A stretch of 64,000 nt of DNA, from NCBI GenBank assembly GCA_905215465.1, contig CAJMPT010000001.1:1-64000 (forward strand), in the 5' to 3' direction. Each line of letters opens with the position of its first letter. Position 1 is the stretch's first letter. A model generated the notes under the pieces. The model ran no database searches and was not told the origin of the DNA. It saw only the letters and a program-made list of their open reading frames with translations. This stretch comes from an uncultured bacterium. GTDB taxonomy: Bacteria; Actinomycetota; Coriobacteriia; Coriobacteriales; Atopobiaceae. A program made the translations under genes and the position numbers. Positions 19,817 to 30,925 of this stretch are shown piece after piece.

Positions 19817-21271
19817 TTACTCCCACACAACGGGGCCAAGGTCGGATGTTACGGCGCCGACACGCTGCTCGCACGGCAGGACGCTGACCCCACCATGAGC
19901 GAGGAAGCGCGCGGGGTCGTGCATGAGGTCCTCCATGGGCACAATGACGTAGTCGCGCTCGCCCAGGCGGGGGTGCGGCAGCGTCAGCTTGGCACCCTGG
20001 TGGGCCTCCCCCTCGATCCACATGAGGTCGCAGTCGATGGTGCGGGCCGAGGTGCCGGGCTTCTTTGGGTCGCGCGTCTTGGCATCGGCGCGACGGCGGC
20101 CCAGACTCTTCTCCACCTCAAGCAGTTTGTCCATGAGGACCAGCGGGTGAAGCTCGGTGCGGACCTCAACCACGCAGTTGGCCACTGAGGTGGCAATGCC
20201 GTAGGCGGGCTCGGTGTCGTAGGCGTGGCTGACGGCCGCGACGCAGGTGAGGGGAATCTCGTCGATGAGCTGCGTAGCGCGGGCGAGGTTGCCCAGGCGG
20301 TCCCCAACGTTGGAGCCCAGGCTGATGAAGCCCTGGCGGGAGTCCTTGTGGCTCACCGCCCAGTAGGCGTTGATGGCCTGGGCCGCGCCGGCCACGTCGT
20401 GCACGCGCAGGATGCGGGCCCCGTTTGCCACGGCGGAGATGCAGATGCCCTGGGTGGCGGCATCGCGCGCGGAGGCGTCCTCCACGCCGGAGACCGCGCC
20501 CACAAAGCGCTTGCGGCTCACGGCCGTGAGCACCGGGTAGCCCATGGAGACCATGGAGCGCGTGGCACGCTGGATGACCACGTCCTCATCGGCAAACTTG
20601 TCAAAGCCCGGACCGGGGTCGATGCAGATGCGCTCGCGCTGGACGCCCGCACGCATGAGGGTGCGGGCCTGGTCGCCCAGAAAGCCCATGACCTGGCGCA
20701 TGATGGGGGCCTCGTCGGGCAGCGTGAAGCGGTGGGAGCTCACGGTGGTGCGGGGCGGCTCCGGACGCGCGGGGCGACTCTCGTCAAGGACCACCTGGCG
20801 ACGCGGGGCGTGCGTGCCCAGACCGCCCTGGTCCCAGTGCATGACCACCAGGCCGCAGTCCGTCTCGGCGGCAACCTGCACCATGGCCGGGTCGGTGAAG
20901 CCGGTCACGTCGTTGATGATGGAGGCGCCCAGGCGCGCGCAGAGCTGGGCCACCTCGGCGTGGCGCGTGTCGACTGAGACCACGGCACCCTCGGCGACGA
21001 GCCCCCTCACCACGGGGACGATGCGCTCCGCCTCCTCCTTGGGCGAGACGGGCCGATGGCCCGGGCGGGTGGACTCCCCGCCGACGTCGATGATGTCGGC
21101 ACCCTCGTCGAGCATCTGAAGGCCGCGCTGGATAGCGGCATCGGGGTCAAGGTTCCTGCCGCCGTCGGAGAACGAGTCAGGCGTGACGTTGAGGATTCCC
21201 ATGATGCGCGGGCGGGCAAGGCCAATCTCGTGCTTGCCGCAGCGCCAGGTGCCGTAGTTCTCTCTGAGCAT
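19817..21271 (-). CDS. folP-folK: Fusion of dihydropteroate synthase and HPPK
   Basis: Two consecutive folate-pathway enzymes in one 484-residue chain. Residues 20-310 are DHPS (IMGILNVTPDSFSDGG, GADIIDVGGESTRPG, ASIINDVTG, DPGPGFDK, SRKRFVG); residues 314-484 are 6-hydroxymethyl-7,8-dihydropterin pyrophosphokinase (GFISLGSNVGDRLGNL, RTIDCDLMWIEG, HPRLGERDYVIVPM). The DHPS part has an unusual basic, Pro-rich insertion at about 150-180 after VVMHWDQGG. The start at 21271 has AAAGG 7 nt upstream. Confidence 0.95.
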   Translation of the reverse strand: MLRENYGTWRCGKHEIGLARPRIMGILNVTPDSFSDGGRNLDPDAAIQRGLQMLDEGADIIDVGGESTRPGHRPVSPKEEAERIVPVVRGLVAEGAVVSVDTRHAEVAQLCARLGASIINDVTGFTDPAMVQVAAETDCGLVVMHWDQGGLGTHAPRRQVVLDESRPARPEPPRTTVSSHRFTLPDEAPIMRQVMGFLGDQARTLMRAGVQRERICIDPGPGFDKFADEDVVIQRATRSMVSMGYPVLTAVSRKRFVGAVSGVEDASARDAATQGICISAVANGARILRVHDVAGAAQAINAYWAVSHKDSRQGFISLGSNVGDRLGNLARATQLIDEIPLTCVAAVSHAYDTEPAYGIATSVANCVVEVRTELHPLVLMDKLLEVEKSLGRRRADAKTRDPKKPGTSARTIDCDLMWIEGEAHQGAKLTLPHPRLGERDYVIVPMEDLMHDPARFLAHGGVSVLPCEQRVGAVTSDLGPVVWE

Positions 21272-21352
21272 GGTCAAACCTTTCAGGACCGGTTGATTCA
21301 AGCTTCCATTGTACCCGGCGGGCGCAGGCGGCCCGCAAACGCCAGACAGACG

Positions 21353-22090
21353 CTAGAACTCAAACGCCTTTGCGATGTCGCACGCGCACACGAGGTCCGC
21401 GCTGACGTCCTGAGGCGTGGGCTGCTTGTTGACGATGACCAGTCTGGAGCCGCCAAAGTAGTTGACCAGGCCCGCGGCCGGATAGACCACGAGGGACGTC
21501 CCGCCAACAATCAGCAGGTCGGCCTTGGATATTGCCTCCACCGAGGCGAGAAGCACGCGCTCGTCCAGGCTCTCCCCGTACAGGACCACGTCCGGCTTGA
21601 TGGCGCCGCCGCACTCCGGGCAGCGCGGAGCGCCCTCGGTGCCCATGACCCACTCGGCCGAGTACGTGTGTCCGCAGCGCTGGCAGACGTTGCGATGGAC
21701 CGAGCCGTGGAGCTCCAGCACGTTCTTGGAACCAGCGGCCTGGTGAAGGCCGTCGATGTTCTGGGTCACCACGGCCGCAAGCTTGCCCTCGCGCTCCAGC
21801 TCGGCGAGCTTGAGGTGGGCCCGGTTGGGCTTGGCTCCGAGCGCGATCATGCGCGTGCGATAGAAGTCGAAGAACTCCTCGGTGTGCGTGACGTAGAAGC
21901 CGTGCGAGAGCATCTCCTCGGGCGGGTACTTGAAGTGCTGGTGGTAGAGGCCGTCCTCACTGCGGAAGTCCGGGATGCCCGAGGCCGTGGAGACTCCCGC
22001 GCCCCCAAAGAAGACCACCGAGGAGGCCTCCCCAACTGCCGCGGAAAGCTCGGCCGCCGCCTCGACGGCGTCAGAAATCACTCGTCCCAT
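21353..22090 (-). CDS. NAD-dependent protein deacylase (sirtuin)
   Basis: 245-residue SIR2-family enzyme that removes acyl groups from lysines using NAD. It contains GAGVSTASGIPDFRS, TQNIDGLH, the catalytic His in ELHGS, a four-Cys zinc site (CQRC and CPEC) and GGTSLVVYP. GGGGAG lies 6 nt upstream of the ATG at 22090. It is divergent from the patatin-like gene, with 138 nt between them. Confidence 0.95.
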   Translation of the reverse strand: MGRVISDAVEAAAELSAAVGEASSVVFFGGAGVSTASGIPDFRSEDGLYHQHFKYPPEEMLSHGFYVTHTEEFFDFYRTRMIALGAKPNRAHLKLAELEREGKLAAVVTQNIDGLHQAAGSKNVLELHGSVHRNVCQRCGHTYSAEWVMGTEGAPRCPECGGAIKPDVVLYGESLDERVLLASVEAISKADLLIVGGTSLVVYPAAGLVNYFGGSRLVIVNKQPTPQDVSADLVCACDIAKAFEF

Positions 22091-22228
22091 GCACTTCTCC
22101 CCTCTTCTTGTCGATGCTCGGAAGTATAGGACTGCGCTGGTGCCGCCTATTTGAATCAGCGTCAGAAAATGGGGTATCAACTCTTGCGTTGAACCTGCGC
22201 CCACGGGCGCCCAAGCACGGGAGACCAC

Positions 22229-23176
22229 ATGAGAGACCTCACGCCCAACGTCTGCGACTGCGCCCTCGCCTTTGAGGGCGGCGGATACCGGGAGACCTTC
22301 TCGGCCGGAATCGCCACCGTCCTGATGGACGTGGGCATTCGGTTTGGCTACGTGTGCGGCATCTCCGCGGGCTCCTCAAACACCGTAGACTACGTGTCCG
22401 ACGACAAGCGGCGCGTGCGCGAGGCATTCATGATGCACAAGGCCGCCCGCGAGGCTACAGGCCTGCGCTCCCTCGCCCACGGCCACGGCTACTTTGACGC
22501 CGACGCCCTCTATGAGGACGCCGTCACCCAAGGCGCCCTGCCGTTTGACTACGAGACCTTCATGGCAAACCCCGCCGACGTGCGCATCCAGGCCTTCCAG
22601 AGGGACACCGGCCGCACGCTCAGGTTTGGCAAGGAGGGCATGACGGACGCCGTGCGCCTCATGGACATCGTGCGCGCCAGCTCCACGCTGCCGGGGGCCA
22701 TGACCCCGCGCCCCGTGGACGGACACGTGCTTTACGACGGCGGCCTTGGCAAGGGCGCCGGCCTTCCCGTCTGCATGGCCGAGAAGGACGGCTACGCCAA
22801 GACCTTCTTTGTGGCGACGCGCCCCAAGGGCTACCGCAAGCAGCCGCCGACCGCCACCGAACAGCGCATCTACGAGCGGCTGGCGGGAGACTACCCCTAC
22901 CTGCTGAGCGCGCTCATGACCAGGTGGGAGCGTTACAACGTGGAGCTCGAGCGCATCGAGCGGCTGGCCAGCGAGGGCAGCGTCTACGTGGTCTGGCCCG
23001 AGCAGATGATGGTCTCTTCCGGAACCACCAACGCGACGCTGCTCAATGCCCAGTTTGAGGCGGGACGCGCCCAAGGCATCCGCGAGCTGCCCCGGTGGCG
23101 CGAGTTCCTGTTTGGCTCCGCCGACGGCGGCCCGCAGCCGCCTGACGGGTGGGACGGCTACATCACCATCGGCTAG
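22229..23176 (+). CDS. Patatin-like phospholipase family protein
   Basis: 315 residues, cytoplasmic. It carries the oxyanion-hole glycines (FEGGGYRE), the nucleophile elbow GISAGS and the catalytic Asp in LYDGGLGKG, giving a complete Ser-Asp dyad. It resembles the YjjU-type bacterial patatins; the lipid substrate is unknown. GGGAG lies 5 nt upstream of the ATG. Confidence 0.9.
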   Translation: MRDLTPNVCDCALAFEGGGYRETFSAGIATVLMDVGIRFGYVCGISAGSSNTVDYVSDDKRRVREAFMMHKAAREATGLRSLAHGHGYFDADALYEDAVTQGALPFDYETFMANPADVRIQAFQRDTGRTLRFGKEGMTDAVRLMDIVRASSTLPGAMTPRPVDGHVLYDGGLGKGAGLPVCMAEKDGYAKTFFVATRPKGYRKQPPTATEQRIYERLAGDYPYLLSALMTRWERYNVELERIERLASEGSVYVVWPEQMMVSSGTTNATLLNAQFEAGRAQGIRELPRWREFLFGSADGGPQPPDGWDGYITIG

Positions 23177-23247
23177 GCGCAGACGGGGCCGGCCAGGGCT
23201 ACACTTGAGGCCATTGCCAAACGAGAAACCCATCCGTTAGGAGCCCC

Positions 23248-24027
23248 ATGTCCACCACCAGCGAGCTGCGGCTCATTTCTTGGAACGTCAACGGCCTGCG
23301 CGCCGTGATGAAGAAGGACCCCGGCTTCGAGCAGATCTTTGCCCAGCTGGACGCCGACGTCTTTGCCCTGCAGGAGACCAAGCTCCAGGAGGGCCAGCTC
23401 GAGCTCGACCTGCCCGGCTACCATCAGACGTGGAACTACGCCGAGCGCAAGGGCTACTCCGGGACCGCGGTCTTTTCTCGCCAGGAGCCGCTGCAGGTGG
23501 TACGGCAGATCGGCTGCCCGGTGGCAGACGACGAGGGCCGCGTGTGCGCGCTTGAGTTTGACCGCTACTGGTTTGTGAACGTCTATACGCCCAACGCCAA
23601 GAACGGCCTGGCCCGCATTGACGAGCGCCTCCAGTGGGACGAGCGCTATCGCGAGTTCCTCTGCGGGCTGGCCGCGCAGAAGCCGGTTGTGACCTGCGGA
23701 GACTTCAACGTGGCCCACGAGGAGATCGACCTCAAGAACCCCGGCCCCAACCGCGGCAACGCAGGCTTTTCCGACGAGGAGCGCGAGAGCTTTGGCAAGC
23801 TGCTGGATGCCGGCTTCACCGACACGTTCCGCGCGCGTCACCCGGACCTGGCCGGCGCCTACAGCTGGTGGAGCTACCGCTTCCACGCCCGCGAGAAGAA
23901 CGCCGGCTGGCGCATCGACTACTTCTTGGTGAGCAACAACGTCGCCGACCGCGTGACCGGCGCGGGCATCCTGCCGGAGGTCTTTGGCAGCGACCATTGC
24001 CCCGTCGAGCTGACCATAGGGCTGTAG
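23248..24027 (+). CDS. xth: Exodeoxyribonuclease III
   Basis: 259-residue AP endonuclease/3'-5' exonuclease of base-excision repair. Motifs of the EEP superfamily are present: ISWNVNGLRA, LQETKLQ, CGDFNVAH, WRIDYFLVS and GSDHCPV. AGGAG lies 4 nt upstream of the ATG. Confidence 0.97.
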   Translation: MSTTSELRLISWNVNGLRAVMKKDPGFEQIFAQLDADVFALQETKLQEGQLELDLPGYHQTWNYAERKGYSGTAVFSRQEPLQVVRQIGCPVADDEGRVCALEFDRYWFVNVYTPNAKNGLARIDERLQWDERYREFLCGLAAQKPVVTCGDFNVAHEEIDLKNPGPNRGNAGFSDEERESFGKLLDAGFTDTFRARHPDLAGAYSWWSYRFHAREKNAGWRIDYFLVSNNVADRVTGAGILPEVFGSDHCPVELTIGL

Positions 24028-24078
24028 GGGCTCCCGCGGCTGGGACGCCCGCGACCGGGACGTCGCCGCAGCCGCGGC

Positions 24079-24888
24079 CTAGAGCGTAAAGTCGGGCAGC
24101 GCCGCGCGGGCCACGCCGAGGAAGGCCTCCTTGGTTCGGCACGCCACGAGCTCCTCGGGGAAGTCGATCTCCTCGAGGAGCTCCTTTATGCTCTCGTAGT
24201 GCGCGATGCCCGTGCTCACGTGGGAATCGCTGCCAAAGGAGACCTGCACACCCAACTCGGCGCAGCGCTCGGCAATGCGGCGGCAGGGCAGCAGGGACCT
24301 CTCGCGCATGGCGTCCTCGGAGAGGCTGGCGCCGTTGAGCTCGATGAGCTTGCCCAGGTCGCGCGCCGCCTCAAGCACCGGGTCAAGCTCGAAGTCCACG
24401 CCCGAGCGGCCCAGGTGGCCGAGGATGAGCACCTTCTTGTCCTGCAGCGCGTTGACGTACATCTGGGCGTTCCGCGCGGGGGTCTGGTCGTACGTGAAGT
24501 CCTTGCGGTGGACGCTCGCGATCACGTAGTCGCAGTTGCCAAAGACGCGGTCCTTGAGCGTGGTGGCGTGGCGCAGGGGCATGCCGTTTATCTCGCGGTC
24601 GACGAGCAGGTCGTGGCCAAAGAGGTTACCCCGGCCGTCCACGATGTCGGCCTCGCAGCCATGCAGCACCGTGACCCCGTGCCACTGGCGCGGCCAGGCC
24701 TTCATGTTGAGAAAGAACTGGAAGTTCCGAATGTCCTGCTCGGGATAGAGCATGTCCGAGAAGTGGTCGGTAGAGCCCAGCAGCTCGAAGTTCTGGTCCG
24801 CCGCGGCGCGGACGTTCTCCTCGATGGTTGAGTACGCATGGCGAGAGGCCAGCGTGTGCGTGTGTACGTCGCAGCTGATGCGAATCAT
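24079..24888 (-). CDS. PHP-domain phosphoesterase (YcdX/histidinol-phosphatase type)
   Basis: 269 residues with the trinuclear metal motifs of the PHP family in order: CDVHTHT, STDHFS, LHGCEAD, IASVHRKDF, GHLGRSG, IELNGAS and FGSDSHV. The family hydrolyses small phosphate esters; the substrate cannot be read from the sequence. It is convergent with xth. Confidence 0.9.
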   Translation of the reverse strand: MIRISCDVHTHTLASRHAYSTIEENVRAAADQNFELLGSTDHFSDMLYPEQDIRNFQFFLNMKAWPRQWHGVTVLHGCEADIVDGRGNLFGHDLLVDREINGMPLRHATTLKDRVFGNCDYVIASVHRKDFTYDQTPARNAQMYVNALQDKKVLILGHLGRSGVDFELDPVLEAARDLGKLIELNGASLSEDAMRERSLLPCRRIAERCAELGVQVSFGSDSHVSTGIAHYESIKELLEEIDFPEELVACRTKEAFLGVARAALPDFTL

Positions 24889-24958
24889 GGGTGACCTGCC
24901 TTTTAACCTCGTTGCTTGACGGCCTCATTGTAGCCGCGGGGCGAACCCGGCGAGAAAA

Positions 24959-24996
24959 ACGCCCCGGACGCGAGACTCTTCTCGCGCTCGGGGCGT
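24959..24996 (-). terminator. Intrinsic terminator of the 25050-26231 aminotransferase gene
   Basis: Stem with outer arms ACGCCCCG / CGGGGCGT and an inner CGCGAG / CTCGCG; on the minus strand it is followed by TTTTTCTCG. It lies 54-91 nt after the aminotransferase stop. A GGCGAGAA copy overlaps the T tract. Confidence 0.85.
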
Positions 24997-25049
24997 CCAG
25001 ATTGCCGCAAGGTGACGGCACTTCTCGACTGGTCTTGGCCGGTCCGGCC

Positions 25050-26231
25050 CTACCTATAGCTCTCGGCGAGCTTCTTCCAGGCGGGCATGGAGTTGACGAT
25101 GGCCTCCTTGCTCACGCAGTAGCCAACGCGCACCCAACCGGGGCAGCCAAAGCTGTCCGACGGGACAGGCAGCAGCTCCAGGGCCTTGGCGCGCTCGAAG
25201 AATGCGTTGGCGTCGGGCTCGAGCGCCTTGACCCACAGGTAGAACGCGCCCTGCGGCTCGATGAACTCGTAGCCGAGGGCAGAGAGCCCCTCGGTCAGGG
25301 CACGGCGGTTCTCGGTGTAGGCCTCAACATCCGTGGGCTCGTCCACGCAGTCGATGAGCACATGCTGGAAGAGGGCCGGAGCGCAAACGAAGCCCAGCTT
25401 GCGGCCCGCGCCGGCAACGGAGAGCACCAGGCGGTCGTGCTCCGGGTTGGTGTTTGGCACCAGCACCCAGCCGATGCGCTCGCCCGGAAGCGAGAGGCTC
25501 TTGGAATAGCTGTAGCAGACGACGGTGCGGTCGTAGATGGCCGGCACCCAAGGCACGTCGGCGCCGTAGGTGATCTCGCGGTAGGGCTCATCGGAGACGA
25601 GGTAGATCTGCGTGCCCAGGCTCTTCTCGGCGCCGTGCAGGGCGGCGGCCAGGTCCTCGAGGTTCTTCTGGGCGTAGACGGAGCCCACGGGGTTGTTGGG
25701 CGAGTTGATCACGATGGCCTTGGTGCGCTCGTTGATGGCGGCCGCGACGGCGGGCACGTCGATCTGGAAGGTGGCGGGGTCTGCCATGACCTCCACGCAG
25801 GTGGCGCCGGCAGTCTCGATCCAGACGCGGTACTCCGGGAAGTACGGGGCTATGACGATGACCTCGTCGCCGGGGTTGACCAGCGCGTGGAAGCTGATGG
25901 AGAGCGACGCGGCCGCACCGCAGGTGAGGTAGACGTCGCCAGGCGCGTAGTCGGTGCCAAAGCGGCGGTTGAGGCTTGCGGCCACGGCCTCGCGGGCGGC
26001 AGGCAGGCCGGGGGCTGGCGTGTAGCCGTGCAGCTGCGTGGGCGGAAGCTCCAGCGCGCGGGCAATGGAGGCGCGGACCGACTCGGGCGCAGGGATGGAG
26101 GGGTTGCCCAGGCTGAAGTCAAAGACGTTCTCCGCGCCGATCTGGGCCTTGCGGGCACCGCCATAGGCCGCAATCTCGCGGATGGAGGACTTCTGCGCGC
26201 CGTAGGCGTAGCTCTTCTCGTTGATGGTCAT
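25050..26231 (-). CDS. Class I/II pyridoxal-phosphate aminotransferase (aspartate/alanine type)
   Basis: 393-residue fold-type I aminotransferase. The PLP-binding Lys is in YSKSLSLPGERIGW; NSPNNPVG and SDEPYREI are the other cofactor motifs, and WVRVGYCVS near the C-terminus carries the carboxylate-binding Arg. Amino-acid specificity is not certain. Its upstream region holds four 13-bp direct repeats (26338-26418), a probable control site. Confidence 0.93.
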   Translation of the reverse strand: MTINEKSYAYGAQKSSIREIAAYGGARKAQIGAENVFDFSLGNPSIPAPESVRASIARALELPPTQLHGYTPAPGLPAAREAVAASLNRRFGTDYAPGDVYLTCGAAASLSISFHALVNPGDEVIVIAPYFPEYRVWIETAGATCVEVMADPATFQIDVPAVAAAINERTKAIVINSPNNPVGSVYAQKNLEDLAAALHGAEKSLGTQIYLVSDEPYREITYGADVPWVPAIYDRTVVCYSYSKSLSLPGERIGWVLVPNTNPEHDRLVLSVAGAGRKLGFVCAPALFQHVLIDCVDEPTDVEAYTENRRALTEGLSALGYEFIEPQGAFYLWVKALEPDANAFFERAKALELLPVPSDSFGCPGWVRVGYCVSKEAIVNSMPAWKKLAESYR

Positions 26232-26337
26232 GGATGCTCCGTTCTGATGGCCTTATGCAGCCATTGTAGGCGCACGCCCGCGCGTGGGGCCCCGCGCCAG
26301 CGACCCCGCAATGCAGCGGACACAGGTTGCCGAGAGC

Positions 26338-26418
26338 ATTCGGATTTTGGGTGCCGCGGCATTCGGATTTTGGTAGTCAAAACATTCGGATTTTGGGCGG
26401 CAGAGATTCGGATTTTGG
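26338..26418 (-). repeat. Four iteron-like direct repeats upstream of the aminotransferase gene
   Basis: ATTCGGATTTTGG occurs at 26338, 26361, 26384 and 26406, with steps of 23, 23 and 22 bp (about two helical turns each). The array is 107-187 bp upstream of the start at 26231 and downstream of the ftsH terminator. Confidence 0.9.
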
Positions 26419-26444
26419 TAAGCGCCGAGGTAGATGCCATGGCA

Positions 26445-26478
26445 AAGGACCCCACAGGCGTGTTGCCGTGGGGTCCTT
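26445..26478 (-). terminator. Hairpin terminator downstream of ftsH
   Basis: Perfect 11-bp stem AAGGACCCCAC / GTGGGGTCCTT with a 12-nt loop, 42-75 nt after the ftsH stop; only TTT follows on the minus strand. Between it and the stop lies GGGGACG..GGGACACG, which resembles a degenerate member of the 17431/44440 palindrome family. Confidence 0.6.
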
Positions 26479-26519
26479 AAGGCGTGTCCCTTTTACCAGG
26501 TAATAAACAACGTCCCCGT

Positions 26520-28523
<2,004 letters not shown>

Positions 28524-28632
28524 TGGTGGAGCTCCTTGCTGCACGTTGTTGCGACGGTCCATCCAACGAGAAGACCCCCGGCCGGAGGACCCTGGTAAGC
28601 AAACGACCCGCCGGAGCGGGTCGTGATGCCTA

Positions 28633-29181
28633 TCAGCTGTAGACCTCGGGCTTGAGCACTCCGATGTAGGGAAGGTTGCGGTAGCGCTCCGCGTAGTCCA
28701 GGCCGTAGCCCACGATGAAAGCGTCCGGCACGTGGGTGCCCACGTACTGCGGGTGGACGGCGGGCTTCTTGCCCTCGACGTCCTTCACCAGGAAGGCGGC
28801 CACCTTGACGGACTTGGGGTTGCGGGACTCGAGCATCTTGATGAGGTAGGAGAGCGTGATGCCAGAGTCCAGGATGTCCTCGACGATGAGAACGTCGCGG
28901 CCCTCGATCTTGGCGTCGAGGTCCTTGAGGATGCGGACCACGCCGGAGCTCTTCACGCCGTCGCCGTAGCTAGAGACGGCCATGAAGTCCACGGCGACGG
29001 GGCACTCGATGGCACGCATGATGTCTGCCGTGAAGACGACGGCACCCTTGAGGACGGTGACCAGCAGGGGGTTCTTGCCCTCGTAGTCACGCGTGATCTC
29101 GGCACCCATGCGGCTGACGATGGACTTGATGTCCTCCTCGCTCAGAATGACTTCGGAAACGTCCGGGTGCAGTGCCTCCAT
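28633..29181 (-). CDS. hpt: Hypoxanthine phosphoribosyltransferase
   Basis: Purine salvage: hypoxanthine or guanine plus PRPP to IMP or GMP. 182 residues; the PRPP motif is VLIVEDILDSGITL and the flexible-loop segment is FMAVSSYGDG. It lies 88 nt after tilS and 109 nt before ftsH on the same strand. Confidence 0.97.
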   Translation of the reverse strand: MEALHPDVSEVILSEEDIKSIVSRMGAEITRDYEGKNPLLVTVLKGAVVFTADIMRAIECPVAVDFMAVSSYGDGVKSSGVVRILKDLDAKIEGRDVLIVEDILDSGITLSYLIKMLESRNPKSVKVAAFLVKDVEGKKPAVHPQYVGTHVPDAFIVGYGLDYAERYRNLPYIGVLKPEVYS

Positions 29182-29269
29182 GAGGTCCCCTTCCTGGGAT
29201 GGTCTGCGTGCTTTCGTGCCGTTGCGGCCGTGCGTGCCTAGGATACCGCGCCTGCCGGACGCAAGTCCG

Positions 29270-30772
29270 CTAGGCAGGCAGGATTCTTAATTCTAGCAGC
29301 TGTCTGGTTGCCGGGGTGCAGCGCATGCGCTCGTCCGCGCGAAGGCCCGCCACCCAGACCACCGACCCCGTGGGGGACGTGTGCACCACGGGCTGGGCCG
29401 CGCGCTCCGCCACCGGGACGTGGGCCTCGCCCATGAGGTCCGAGAGCTTCTTGCTCTGGCCGTGCATGCCCAGGGGGCACATGACGTCGCCGGGATGCGG
29501 CACATCCACCCAGAGGCGCCCACCCAGCGAGGCGTCCACGCCCGCGGCCTGCGCGTCCAGAAGGACCGACTGCCCCTCCCACTCAAGGCCATGGCTGCGG
29601 GCCAACGCTGCAACGTCCGTGGCCTCGGGCGCGGGCAGCAGGCGGGCGACGAGCGCGCGACCGTCCGGCAACGCCATGCGGCCGGGAACGTCAAGCCAGC
29701 CCGACTCCGGCACCGGCGCCGCGCCACGGGCACGCAGCGTGAGCAGGCCGTGCTCCACGCGCGCGTCAACGCCCATGGGGATGGTGAGCGACCCCGCCCC
29801 GGCAGAGACCACCTCAAGGACCCCAGCCACGTGGCGGGCCTCAAGGCGGGCGTCCGGGCACACCAGCAGGATGGCCTGGCGGACGGCGCGGCGCGCGATG
29901 GCCACCTCGCAGGCCGCCAGCCGCGCGGCGTCCAGCGTAAGCACCCCCTCCGAGCTGCGGCGCGTTAGCTCGCGCAGCGTGCGAGAAGAGACCGCCGTGA
30001 GGTAGGCGTCCTCCTCCGAGAGGATGTCGCAGGTGTTGGCCAGACTCGCAGTGACGCGGGGGTTCCTAGCCCTCACGCGGGGCATGACCTCGTGGCGCAC
30101 AAAGGAGCGCAGGTAGCGGGTGTCGGAGTTGGTCTGGTCTTCTCGCCAGACGATGCCGCGCATGCGCAGGAGGCCGCAGAGGTCCTCGTGGGTACGGTCC
30201 AGCAGCGGGCGCACGATGCGGTTGCGACGTCGCGGGATGGACGAGAGGCCGGAGGCGCCCGTGCCGCGAATGGCGTTCATGAAGAAGGTCTCCGCGCGGT
30301 CGTCGGCGGTGTGGGCGGTCAGGATGCGCGCGGCCGAGCGAGGCGTGCCAAACTCCGCGGAGAGGGCGTTTGCCAGGAGGGTTGCCTCGCGGTAGCGCAG
30401 CTCGCGGCCTGCGTTCTCCACGTTTCCATCGGACTCGGCGGCCAGCACGGCCACGTCGGCCCGACAGACGGTGCAAGGAATGCCGTAGCGATCGGCCAGG
30501 CCGCGGACAAACTCCTCGTCCTCCTCGGCATCGATGCCACGCAGCTGGTGGTTGACGTGCAGGACATGCAGGCGCTCGCGGGCTATGCGGGCGGAGCCAC
30601 GGCCGTCGTCAATGTCCAGGGAGGAGGTAGCGGCCAGCACCAGCAGCGCCGTGGAGTCCGCGCCACCGGAGACCATGAGCACCACGGGGGCGCGCAGCTC
30701 CTGGTCAATGCGGGCGCTCGGCCGCTCAAAGCGGCTGCCCCCCGCCGGGTAGCGCCTAGAAACGCTCGGCAT
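29270..30772 (-). CDS. tilS: tRNA(Ile)-lysidine synthetase
   Basis: Adds lysine to C34 of the AUA-reading isoleucine tRNA, an essential modification. The PP-loop is VSGGADST (about residues 33-40), followed by HVLHVNHQLRG and AHTADDRAETFFMNAIRG; a C-terminal substrate-binding region completes the 500 residues. GGAGG lies 5 nt upstream of the ATG at 30772. It is divergent from the YycJ-like gene. Confidence 0.95.
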   Translation of the reverse strand: MPSVSRRYPAGGSRFERPSARIDQELRAPVVLMVSGGADSTALLVLAATSSLDIDDGRGSARIARERLHVLHVNHQLRGIDAEEDEEFVRGLADRYGIPCTVCRADVAVLAAESDGNVENAGRELRYREATLLANALSAEFGTPRSAARILTAHTADDRAETFFMNAIRGTGASGLSSIPRRRNRIVRPLLDRTHEDLCGLLRMRGIVWREDQTNSDTRYLRSFVRHEVMPRVRARNPRVTASLANTCDILSEEDAYLTAVSSRTLRELTRRSSEGVLTLDAARLAACEVAIARRAVRQAILLVCPDARLEARHVAGVLEVVSAGAGSLTIPMGVDARVEHGLLTLRARGAAPVPESGWLDVPGRMALPDGRALVARLLPAPEATDVAALARSHGLEWEGQSVLLDAQAAGVDASLGGRLWVDVPHPGDVMCPLGMHGQSKKLSDLMGEAHVPVAERAAQPVVHTSPTGSVVWVAGLRADERMRCTPATRQLLELRILPA

Positions 30773-30925
30773 GTTGTCCTCCCCTACGTGTAACCTGTTC
30801 TGTGCCTTCTGGCGAGAAGCACAGCGCTCGCGGCGCATGCCCTGAGGCCCCGCCCCTCTCGCCCAAAGGCGCCTCTTGAGTGTACGGCAACCGCGCCCGC
30901 CGGGCAGAAAGGTCGAAAGTCCGCC

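Noticed and set aside
26338..26418. Four repeats considered as a CRISPR array
   Set aside because: The repeats are only 13 bp with 9-10 bp spacers and there are no cas genes nearby.
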